This document shows positions 5,718-11,983 of a DNA stretch of 16,378 bases, piece by piece. Both the position numbers and the translations under genes were made by a program. The notes beneath the pieces are model-generated. The model did no database searches, was not told the DNA's origin, and was given only the letters and a program-made list of their open reading frames with translations. How positions within the stretch are numbered: position 1 is the first letter of the stretch; each line of letters begins with the position of its first letter. The DNA comes from Anaerolineae bacterium. GTDB lineage: Bacteria > Chloroflexota > Anaerolineae > JACIWR01. The stretch is from positions 1-16,378 of the forward strand of contig JAGGZG010000009.1 in assembly GCA_021162125.1 (NCBI GenBank). The letters run 5' to 3'.

Positions 5718-5750
5718 AAGGTCAGGCTCATTACCTGACCTTTTGCTTTT
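5718..5750 (+). terminator. Intrinsic terminator before the helicase gene
   Basis: AAGGTCAGG (5718-5726) pairs with CCTGACCTT (5734-5742), followed by TTGCTTTT. The ribosome site of the next gene starts right after it. It may isolate or attenuate the replication operon. Confidence 0.75.
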
Positions 5751-5762
5751 GAAGGAGGACAC

Positions 5763-7448
5763 ATGAACAGAGCAGCTGAGCAAGAAGAAGCCGCCACTGG
5801 GGCGACAGTGGCGGCGGGCGAAACGCGCGGGAGCGCTTCATCTTCGCATCCCTATTATACCACAAAATCGCCCCAGTCAACAGCCAATCCCCAGGCGCTT
5901 TGGCACCTAGCCCGATTGCTGGCCGGGGCCTCTGACGCGGATCGGGGCCTGATCCGCACTACCTGGCCCGATGCCCCGCTGAACGGCGGAGCGCCCGATT
6001 ATGAGGCGCTGCGAGCGTGGCTCAAGAAGCAGCCCGAGCTGCTGGATGCAGTGCTGGCCGTGGATCCAGAGAACGAGCCGCAGATGGAGCCCGTTATCCC
6101 GTCAGATTGGGACGTGCCAGAGCTGCCAGCGGCGGCGCAATTGTCCGATGCCATGGTAGACGAGGCGCTGCAGGTGGGCGGTTGGGTTGGCGAGTATCTG
6201 TCCTATGCACAGCACAGGAGCCCACGAACACCCGACCTGTTCCATGAGGCGGCGGCGCTATGGCTGGGCGGGCTGGCAATCGCGCGGCGGTTGATGGTGC
6301 CAATGGCGCACGGCAAAATCTACCCGCACCTATACGTGCTGTGGATTGCACCCACCACCCTATACGCTAAATCCACAGGCCTCCATGTTCTCACTGACGT
6401 TCTGGATCGAGCAATCCCGCACCTACGGCTATCGTCTGAGTTCACACCTGAGGCGCTGCAGGCAGAAATGGCGGGCAAAGAGCCCGTGGGCCTGGCAGCA
6501 GAGAGTCCGGAGGTCCAAGAGCTGTGGCGGGCAGGGCGTAATTTTGCAGCCCAACGTGGGATTGTACTAGACGAGGCTAGTAGCCTGTTTGCTGGGTTCA
6601 GGCGCGACTACATGACGGGGGCCGCTGAGATGCTGCTACGTCTGCATGATGCGCCGACTCTGTTCCGCCGTCACACCCGGGGCGCGGGTTACACAGTGCT
6701 CAAATCACCGGCGCTATCGTTCCTAGGTGCCACAACACCCACAGGCCTGCGGCAGTCCAGGATCGAGGAGGGATGGCACAATGGCTTTTTTGCGCGGTTT
6801 GCGCTACTAACACCCAACGAGCGCCCAACGTACGCTCGCACAGAGGGCTGGATGGACCCACCGGCGACTATCATTGACACCCTGCGGCGGCTGGCTGGGC
6901 AGATGCTGTGCGTGCCAGAGTATCCAGAGCCGCCCGAGGAAATGGCTATAGCCATAGACAGAGAAGCCTATGAGCGCTGGGAGGCCTACGACAGGGCGGC
7001 GACGTTCGACATGCTCACAGGAGAGAACGCCCCCGATGGGCGGCTTTCCGGGGTGTACGCCAGGCTGCCGACACAGGCGCTGAAAGTCGCTATGATCCTC
7101 GCCGCCCTGGACTGGGCCGATGGATACATGGAGACACCACGGATCACGCTAGCGCACTGGGCACGTGGTCAGATGATCGCTGAGGAGTGGCGATATTCTG
7201 CGCACCGTCTGCTGGTCCTAGTCAATGACCGAGCAGATGATGAGCGGGAGGAGCGAATAATCCGCGTGTTGCGACGTGGTGGAGAGACCGGACTAACAGC
7301 GCGAGAGGTTGGACAATTGATCAGGGGCGTGAATCGCAACAATATTGAGCCTGTCCTGGAGAATCTGGTAACGGATGGGATCGCCGAGAAATTTGTACCA
7401 CCAGAGAAAAAGGCGGTCCGCTATCGCTTGGTCAACCGTAGACCGTAG
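5763..7448 (+). CDS. DUF3987-like primase-associated helicase/ATPase
   Basis: A 561-aa protein from ATG 5763, with AAGGAGG 5 bp upstream. The N-terminal 60 residues are low complexity. The core carries a degenerate P-loop APTTLYAKST (residues 196-205, Lys203-Ser204, with the usual glycines missing) and a Walker B-like GIVLDEAS with Asp270-Glu271. Later motifs (LKSPALSFLGATTPTGL; the arginine-rich region near 'NGFFARFALLTP') match DUF3987/YfjI-type proteins, which accompany primases in phages, satellites and plasmids. The C-terminus (about 490-561) looks like a winged helix. It probably unwinds or loads at the adjacent iteron origin. The primase gene follows after 40 bp. The mirrored 8-bp array overlaps its last codons. 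Confidence 0.85.
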   Translation: MNRAAEQEEAATGATVAAGETRGSASSSHPYYTTKSPQSTANPQALWHLARLLAGASDADRGLIRTTWPDAPLNGGAPDYEALRAWLKKQPELLDAVLAVDPENEPQMEPVIPSDWDVPELPAAAQLSDAMVDEALQVGGWVGEYLSYAQHRSPRTPDLFHEAAALWLGGLAIARRLMVPMAHGKIYPHLYVLWIAPTTLYAKSTGLHVLTDVLDRAIPHLRLSSEFTPEALQAEMAGKEPVGLAAESPEVQELWRAGRNFAAQRGIVLDEASSLFAGFRRDYMTGAAEMLLRLHDAPTLFRRHTRGAGYTVLKSPALSFLGATTPTGLRQSRIEEGWHNGFFARFALLTPNERPTYARTEGWMDPPATIIDTLRRLAGQMLCVPEYPEPPEEMAIAIDREAYERWEAYDRAATFDMLTGENAPDGRLSGVYARLPTQALKVAMILAALDWADGYMETPRITLAHWARGQMIAEEWRYSAHRLLVLVNDRADDEREERIIRVLRRGGETGLTAREVGQLIRGVNRNNIEPVLENLVTDGIAEKFVPPEKKAVRYRLVNRRP

Positions 7449-7467
7449 ACGCGTAGACTGTCTACGG
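7436..7467. repeat. 8-bp repeat array B (mirror image of array A)
   Basis: CCGTAGAC at 7436-7443, CCGTAGAC at 7443-7450 (sharing one base), GCGTAGAC at 7451-7458, then inverted GTCTACGG at 7460-7467. This is three units in one direction and one opposed, the reverse complement of the arrangement at 2294-2339. It overlaps the helicase stop codon and lies 21 bp before the primase start. Confidence 0.75.
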
Positions 7468-7488
7468 TAGGCATGGAGTGATAGGCAC

Positions 7489-8691
7489 ATGGAGACTATA
7501 ACAACATCCACAATTGACCTTCTCTCTCTGATCGGGAGAGATACGACCCTGAAGCGGGTGGCCTCCACCCACGGGGGAGAGTGGGCCGGCCCTTGCCCTT
7601 TCTGCGGGGGAGAGGATCGCTTCCGCGTTTGGCCCAACCATCCCAGCGGCAAGGGCAAATGGTGGTGCCGTGGGTGTGGGAGGCACGGCGATGCCATTGA
7701 CTACCTGCGACAACGGGACGGGCTGAGCTATGCTGAAGCCCTGGCGGTGCTGGGCTTGCAGAAGGCCCCAAATTTGGCCCAGAACAGGCGTTCTACTACG
7801 AAAGGTCTAATCATACGTGGGGGGCAGGAAAAACACGCAGAACAGGCCTTCTGTTGCGGCTCCGAGCCTCCTACGAGGGAGTCTATCCCCGTCCAGGAGG
7901 CCGTCGGGCGCTGTCAGACCATCCTATGGCAGGACGTAGGGAAGAAGGCCAGAGCCTACTTACACAAGCGCGGGCTGAAGGATGAGACGCTGAGGGCCTG
8001 GGGGATTGGCTACAACCCAAAGGACCAGCGGGTGGCGGGCCTCTTCTTCCCCCGGGGCGTGGTTATCCCCTGGACCGTAGGCGGGAGGCTGTGGCTGGTC
8101 AAGGTGCGCCGACCAGTCCCTCCGCTGCCAGGGCCAAAGTACCAGCAATTGAAGGGTGGGGGCAAGGGTGCTCTATACGGACTGGACCACCTGGCGGGCA
8201 GGCAGGCAGCGTTGATCTGCGAAGGGGAGTTTGACGCCCTGCTGGCCTGGCAGGAGGCGGGGGACCTGGTGGACGTGGTGGCGTTAGGGAGCGCCACCGG
8301 CAGGCCAGGACGCGAGGCGCTGGCGGCGCTGCTGAGAGCTAGACGCTGGTTTATCGCTACCGATCGGGATGACGCGGGCGACAAGGGCGCTGACTGGTGG
8401 TCGGAGTTCTCGGCCCGGGTGAAGCGCGTGCAGCCATTGCAGGGCCACGATCTAACCGAGTTCTGGCAGGCAGGCGGGGACCTGCGGCAATGGGTGCTGT
8501 TTCACCTGGACCGCGAGGGGCTGGCCCCCGTCCCGGACTACGAGGCCCAAGCGGAGGCGCTACTGGCGCGGGAGGAGACGATGGAACCGCTGGCCTGGGC
8601 CGCAGAATGGGCGCGGCTGTCTATAGCGGCAGGATGGGATACAGCCGAGAACCTGGGCGAGTGGCTGGCGGGGCTTGCGGCACAGCTATAA
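7489..8691 (+). CDS. DnaG-type primase (CHC2 zinc finger + Toprim)
   Basis: A 400-aa protein from ATG 7489, with GGAG about 10 bp upstream. The zinc finger is Cys36-Cys39 (PCPFC) and Cys60-Cys63 (CRGC). The RNA polymerase core N-part is near 165-180 (ARAYLHKRGL, GIGYNP). The Toprim acidic residues are Glu245 in CEGEFDAL and Asp292/Asp294 in ATDRDDAG. All key residues are present, so it is probably active. It lacks a C-terminal helicase domain, which the separate 5763 protein may supply. It synthesises primers for element replication. Array B lies just upstream. The stop overlaps the ribosome site of the TerS-like gene, so coupled expression is likely. Confidence 0.92.
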   Translation: METITTSTIDLLSLIGRDTTLKRVASTHGGEWAGPCPFCGGEDRFRVWPNHPSGKGKWWCRGCGRHGDAIDYLRQRDGLSYAEALAVLGLQKAPNLAQNRRSTTKGLIIRGGQEKHAEQAFCCGSEPPTRESIPVQEAVGRCQTILWQDVGKKARAYLHKRGLKDETLRAWGIGYNPKDQRVAGLFFPRGVVIPWTVGGRLWLVKVRRPVPPLPGPKYQQLKGGGKGALYGLDHLAGRQAALICEGEFDALLAWQEAGDLVDVVALGSATGRPGREALAALLRARRWFIATDRDDAGDKGADWWSEFSARVKRVQPLQGHDLTEFWQAGGDLRQWVLFHLDREGLAPVPDYEAQAEALLAREETMEPLAWAAEWARLSIAAGWDTAENLGEWLAGLAAQL

Positions 8692-8704
8692 GGAGGGCAA
8701 CGAA

Positions 8705-9070
8705 ATGAACGCAAACGTGACACCCAAACAGCGAAAAGCGATTGAAGCGCTGCTGACCACCGGCAGTGTGGCGGCTGCGGCGAAGGCTGCGGGCGTCAGC
8801 AGGCAGACTCTATATCGGTGGCGGAAGGACACGGACTTTCAGGACGCGCTGCGGGATGCGGAGCGGGAGGCTCTTCAGGCCCTCAGCCGGTCATTGGTGC
8901 GGCTGGCGGAGAAGGCGACCCGGACGCTGGAGGAGATGATGGAGAGCGCGGAGCGCGACAGCGTGAAGGTCAGGGCCGCGGACGTTGTTTTAGCGCGCCT
9001 TTTGCAAGTCAAGAGTGCCGCCGATGCGGAGCGGGAGGCTGCCAAGTGGAATGAGTTGTTGAGGCCCTGA
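8705..9070 (+). CDS. TerS-like HTH protein (phBC6A51-type), probable small terminase
   Basis: A 121-aa protein from ATG 8705, chosen for AAGGAGGG 7 bp upstream. Residues 4-40 form a homeodomain-like HTH: TPKQRKAIEALLTTGSVAAA, then AKAAGVSRQTLYRWRKD, then a helix AEREALQALSRS. The rest is a long amphipathic helical region (LVRLAEKATRTLEEMM, RAADVVLARLLQ), the usual make-up of small terminase subunits, which oligomerise and pick the DNA to be packaged. No large terminase gene follows, so if it is TerS it would have to redirect a helper's packaging motor, as in PICI satellites. A plain HTH regulator is the alternative. Confidence 0.75.
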   Translation: MNANVTPKQRKAIEALLTTGSVAAAAKAAGVSRQTLYRWRKDTDFQDALRDAEREALQALSRSLVRLAEKATRTLEEMMESAERDSVKVRAADVVLARLLQVKSAADAEREAAKWNELLRP

Positions 9071-9262
9071 CCGTTGCCACGGATCAGCGGGCACCCGAGG
9101 CCGTGGCGGAGTTGCTGGGTGCAGGAAGGGGGGGGAAAGGGAGTCTGACTTTCAAAATCGGCGCATCACCGGGAACGCGCGGGCAGCCTCGCGCACGCGG
9201 TCGCGAATTGAAGTAGGGGGCCTTCGGGCCAAAAATGGACAACTAAGCGGGAAAGGAGTATC
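9071..9262. other. 192-bp gap after the TerS-like gene; no gene seen
   Basis: No start-bearing frame of useful length is present. It contains a run of eight G (9128-9135), GC-rich short inverted segments near 9170-9205, and GGCC-TTCG-GGCC (9219-9230), a stable tetraloop hairpin, inside a weak TTGAAG-17-AAAAAT promoter-like pair (9208-9236). A packaging (cos/pac) site or a remnant of deleted packaging genes could lie here; neither can be shown from sequence alone. Confidence 0.4.
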
Positions 9263-9922
9263 ATGCCAAGGGGGAATTTGATTGAGCAATACAAGCAGTG
9301 GCGCATGGGCCGCAAACTGGCGGCCCAGAGGGAGGCGGAGGAGCGGGTGAAGCTCCTACCGCCGGATCTGGCGACGCAGATCATTGAGGCGTGCAGCCGC
9401 GAACGCCAGGCGGAGTTGGCCCGTCTCGAGGTGATCGGCGAGGAGGAGGCCCGGCTGCAAGAGGCCATCGCAGAGATGCGCCAGCAGTTGCATGACGCGG
9501 CTGACGTGATCGAGCGGCCATCCAGGCGGTGGCGTCGGCTGGACGGGACTGTCGTAGAGAAGCCCCGGCGGGGCGTCCGTGTCATGGGCCAGCGGGCTAT
9601 TGCGGTGAACAAGAATTTGAAGCGCCTCGAGGATCACCTGGCCGCGCTGAGGCGAGAGCGTCAGCTAATTCAAAGCAAGCTGCGGGAGATCAATCAGGTG
9701 GAGGCTCATGCAGAACATGGGACGGTGTCGGCGCTTCTTCACCTGACGAGCCGGTGGCGCAATAAGATTGCCTTCGGCCGGGGGATGGACCTACCACCCG
9801 AGGCGCGGCTGAGCCGGGCTGCTATCCCGTGCGATGCGCTGGGTAATCCGCTACCGCCGGAGGCCCTAACGGCTGACGGTCGGCCTGCACCGCTGCCTAG
9901 GAGGCCAGGCCATGAAGCGTAA
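9263..9922 (+). CDS. Coiled-coil hypothetical protein in head-gene position
   Basis: A 219-aa protein from ATG 9263, with AAAGGAG 5 bp upstream. It is highly charged and mainly helical, with two long heptad-like stretches (about residues 18-85 and 112-152, rich in E, R, L, Q). The C-terminus is proline-rich. No membrane segment or catalytic motif. It overlaps the prohead protease start by 11 bp, so the two are translationally coupled. In HK97-type phages this interval holds large terminase and portal. Here a helical protein sits instead, which could be a scaffold-like or capsid-remodelling factor. I do not recognise a family, and the role is inferred only from position and composition. Confidence 0.82.
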   Translation: MPRGNLIEQYKQWRMGRKLAAQREAEERVKLLPPDLATQIIEACSRERQAELARLEVIGEEEARLQEAIAEMRQQLHDAADVIERPSRRWRRLDGTVVEKPRRGVRVMGQRAIAVNKNLKRLEDHLAALRRERQLIQSKLREINQVEAHAEHGTVSALLHLTSRWRNKIAFGRGMDLPPEARLSRAAIPCDALGNPLPPEALTADGRPAPLPRRPGHEA

Positions 9923-10730
9923 AACGTACAGCCGCAGCAATTTGAAGTTGACGAGCGAGCCGGGCGAGTTTGAATGTGTCTTCGCCACCCTCAACGAGGT
10001 GGACGCTGACGGTGACGTGACCCTGCCGGGGGCCTTCGAGGACGGCGCAGCGGTGCGGATTGCTGCATGGGGCCATCGATGGGATGACCCACCAGTGGGA
10101 AAAGGCACGATCTACGAGCGCGGCAATGAGGCGGTCTGTCAGGGCCACTTCTTCCTGGACACCCAGGCAGGCGCTGACACTTACCGCACCGTCAAGAATC
10201 TTGGAGACCTGCAGGAGTGGAGCTATGGCTACGATGTCCTGGACAGTGCGCCGGGGACGTGGGAGGGGCGGCCGGTGCGCCTGCTCAAGCGGCTGAAGGT
10301 TTATGAGGTGTCGCCGGTGCTGCTGGGTGCGGGCGTCAGGACCCGCACGACCCGGATCAAGGGCCTCCACCCGGCGCTGTGGCGACTGACGCCGGCCAGC
10401 GTCCGCGCCAGTCTGGAGGAGCTGGCAGGCCCGGATCTGTTCATGGCAGCGATTGACGATGCACTGACTGATGCGCAGATCGAGGAGATCGAGGCGCGGG
10501 CCAGGGCCGCCAGGCTGCGGCGCAAGGCCCGGTCAAATCTCGAAATCCTGCGGGCAGCCATCGAGGCTTACGGCGGCGGTGGTCATAGCCAGGCCTGGGT
10601 GAAGGCTATGGTCAGGGGCGAGATCGAGGCGATGGTGGATCGGGTTTTGCAATACCGGCCCGACGTAGCCACAAGGGATGAGGCCGAGCGCATCGTCAGC
10701 GCGTGGCTGAGCCAACCGGTTACCCAGTGA
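9912..10730 (+). CDS. HK97-family prohead serine protease (peptidase S78-like)
   Basis: A 272-aa protein from ATG 9912, overlapping the upstream gene by 11 bp. The first 150 residues match the HK97-type prohead protease layout: strand FECVFATLNEVDADGDVTLPGAF, catalytic His55 in WGHRWDDPPVGKG, nucleophile Ser104 in LQEWSYGYDVLD, and the strand KVYEVSPVLLGAG. In phages this enzyme cleaves the scaffold/delta domain of the capsid protein inside the prohead. The C-terminal 120 residues (helical, charged) are an extension I cannot assign. No capsid gene follows; an 11-bp hairpin and the integrase do. It might process a helper's capsid or act on another target. Confidence 0.85.
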   Translation: MKRKTYSRSNLKLTSEPGEFECVFATLNEVDADGDVTLPGAFEDGAAVRIAAWGHRWDDPPVGKGTIYERGNEAVCQGHFFLDTQAGADTYRTVKNLGDLQEWSYGYDVLDSAPGTWEGRPVRLLKRLKVYEVSPVLLGAGVRTRTTRIKGLHPALWRLTPASVRASLEELAGPDLFMAAIDDALTDAQIEEIEARARAARLRRKARSNLEILRAAIEAYGGGGHSQAWVKAMVRGEIEAMVDRVLQYRPDVATRDEAERIVSAWLSQPVTQ

Positions 10731-10738
10731 GCTGATGA

Positions 10739-10763
10739 GGGGGATGTCATGGTGACATCCCCC
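10739..10763 (+). terminator. Hairpin between protease and integrase
   Basis: GGGGGATGTCA (10739-10749) pairs with TGACATCCCCC (10753-10763), loop TGG. It lacks a T tract, so it is an mRNA-end or processing hairpin or a weak terminator. Confidence 0.5.
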
Positions 10764-10780
10764 CTGCGAAGCGTGACAAT

Positions 10781-11749
10781 ATGCTGCTATCTGACGCTGT
10801 TGAGGCTCTTCTGATTGCCACCCGGGCTGACGGTCGGAGCCCTTCCACGGTTAACAGCTACCGACGCAAGCTGAAGCCGCTGGTGGACTTCCTGGGTGAC
10901 GTGGAGATAGAGACTATCACCATTGATGACCTGCGGGGCTATGTCGGTGACCTGATGGATCGGCAGGCGCGATGGGCCAGCAATCCCTATGTGTCAGAGC
11001 AAGCGGGCGGGCTATCGCCCTTCACGGTGGCAAGCCACGTCCGGGCTATCAAGCGGCTGTTCAACTGGCTGCAGGAGGAGGGGCACCTGGACAACAACCC
11101 AGCAAGGCGGCTAAAGGTACCGCAACCCAGACGGATGAAGCCCAAGGCCATTAGCCGCCAGGATCTGACGGCGCTGCTGGGCACAACAGAGGGTGACAGT
11201 GTGGCGGATATACGGGACCGGGCCCTGATCCTGTTCCTGGCTGACACAGGGTGCCGCGTGGGTGGGCTGTGCGGGCTAGAGCTGGAGGACCTGGACCTGG
11301 ACAATCGCACGGCGATCGTATGTGAGAAGGGGGACAAGTGCCGCATGGTGTTCTTCACCGAACCTACGGCAGAGGCGCTGAGGGCCTGGCTGGAGGTGCG
11401 GCCCGACCGGGCTACGGATTGCGTGTTTGTGACGCTGAGCCACAGCGTCGGGGCACTGACCGGCAATGCTGTAACCCAGATGCTGAAGCGGCGAGCAAAA
11501 CAGGCGGGCGCAAAAGGGCCCGTTAACCCGCATGCCTTCCGTCATGCGTTCGCCAGGGAGTTCCTGCTGGGCGGTGGCAACCTGGGCACCCTCTCAGACA
11601 TTCTAGGCCACACAGACGTGGAAGTGACCAAGATGTATTACGCAGTCTTCACGACCGGGGAGTTGAAGCGGCAGCATGACAAATATAGCCCGATTGCGCA
11701 GATGTTTGGAGAGAAAGGGGGCGGTAATGGCCACGGAGACGGCTCTTAA
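10781..11749 (+). CDS. int: Tyrosine recombinase / integrase
   Basis: A 322-aa protein from ATG 10781; the ribosome site is weak. The N-terminal SAM-like DNA-binding domain covers residues 1-105 (STVNSYRRKLKPLVDFL). The catalytic domain carries the full set Arg159 (DTGCRVGGLCGL), Lys183, His251-x-x-Arg254 (HAFRHAF), His277 (LGHTDVEVT) and Tyr286 or Tyr287 (MYY), so it should be active. It catalyses recombination between attP and the tRNA-Lys attB. It sits at the end away from the intact tRNA and reads outward. Its TAA stop (11747-11749) lies within the att core, so attP begins inside the gene. Confidence 0.96.
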   Translation: MLLSDAVEALLIATRADGRSPSTVNSYRRKLKPLVDFLGDVEIETITIDDLRGYVGDLMDRQARWASNPYVSEQAGGLSPFTVASHVRAIKRLFNWLQEEGHLDNNPARRLKVPQPRRMKPKAISRQDLTALLGTTEGDSVADIRDRALILFLADTGCRVGGLCGLELEDLDLDNRTAIVCEKGDKCRMVFFTEPTAEALRAWLEVRPDRATDCVFVTLSHSVGALTGNAVTQMLKRRAKQAGAKGPVNPHAFRHAFAREFLLGGGNLGTLSDILGHTDVEVTKMYYAVFTTGELKRQHDKYSPIAQMFGEKGGGNGHGDGS

Positions 11750-11785
11750 TCCCTTGGTTACAGGTTCGAGTCCTGTGCGGGTCAC
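11743..11785 (+). repeat. attR: 43-bp copy of tRNA-Lys 3' end (tRNA remnant)
   Basis: Identical to 1868-1910. It contains the 3' half of the original tRNA-Lys (anticodon loop to discriminator) without a 5' half, so it is not a tRNA gene. The integrase stop codon lies within its first 7 bases. Confidence 0.93.
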
Positions 11786-11844
11786 CTTGAGAAGCGGCCA
11801 GGTGCGGGCGTACATCCCTTTTGATCCAGGCCAACGTTCGTGAT

Positions 11845-11870
11845 ACCCCACCCTAGGGTGGGGTCTTTCG
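11845..11870 (+). terminator. Intrinsic terminator, probably the original tRNA-Lys terminator
   Basis: ACCCCACCC (11845-11853) pairs with GGGTGGGGT (11856-11864), followed by CTTTCGTTCTT. It lies 60 bp after the tRNA remnant, so before integration it would have ended the tRNA-Lys transcript. It now ends the integrase transcript. Confidence 0.75.
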
Positions 11871-11983
11871 TTCTTGGGAGAGGAGGAACGTCACAGTTCT
11901 CCGCCAGGGTCGAGGAGTCTGCGATTGTCTCCTGCGTACCGTGGTTCTCCATCCGGAGAGAGCCTCCCATTGGAGATGAAGAG

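Larger units (their letters stand above)
1868..11785. mobile_element. Integrative element at tRNA-Lys; phage-satellite-like (about 9.9 kb)
   Basis: It is bounded by a perfect 43-bp direct repeat of the tRNA-Lys 3' end (1868-1910, 11743-11785); one unit is 9875 bp. It encodes a complete tyrosine recombinase at the right end and small excisionase-like HTH proteins at the left. Between them are a helicase-primase replication module, a TerS-like HTH protein, a coiled-coil protein and an HK97-type prohead protease. I see no large terminase, portal, major capsid, tail, lysis or conjugation gene. Genes are tightly packed, carry good ribosome sites and are all on the plus strand, which argues against long decay. 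The gene set fits a satellite that borrows a helper phage's virion; a minimal defective prophage is the alternative. Confidence 0.88.

Noticed and set aside
5464..5766. 100-aa frame with VRLVRLIVRLVRLIR pattern
   Set aside because: The periodic peptide is just the iteron array translated, and it overlaps the 355-aa gene in another frame.
9055..9210. Open frame after the TerS-like gene (ALTVATDQRAPEAVAELLGAG...)
   Set aside because: No ATG/GTG start with a ribosome site. It could be a fragment of a lost packaging gene but cannot be supported.
11743..11785. Second tRNA-Lys gene
   Set aside because: Only the 3' half is present; no acceptor 5' strand or D arm upstream. It is attR.
11840..11983. 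Upstream extension of the histidine kinase
   Set aside because: It runs through the terminator hairpin at 11845-11864. ATG 11984 has a ribosome site and precedes the first PAS domain.
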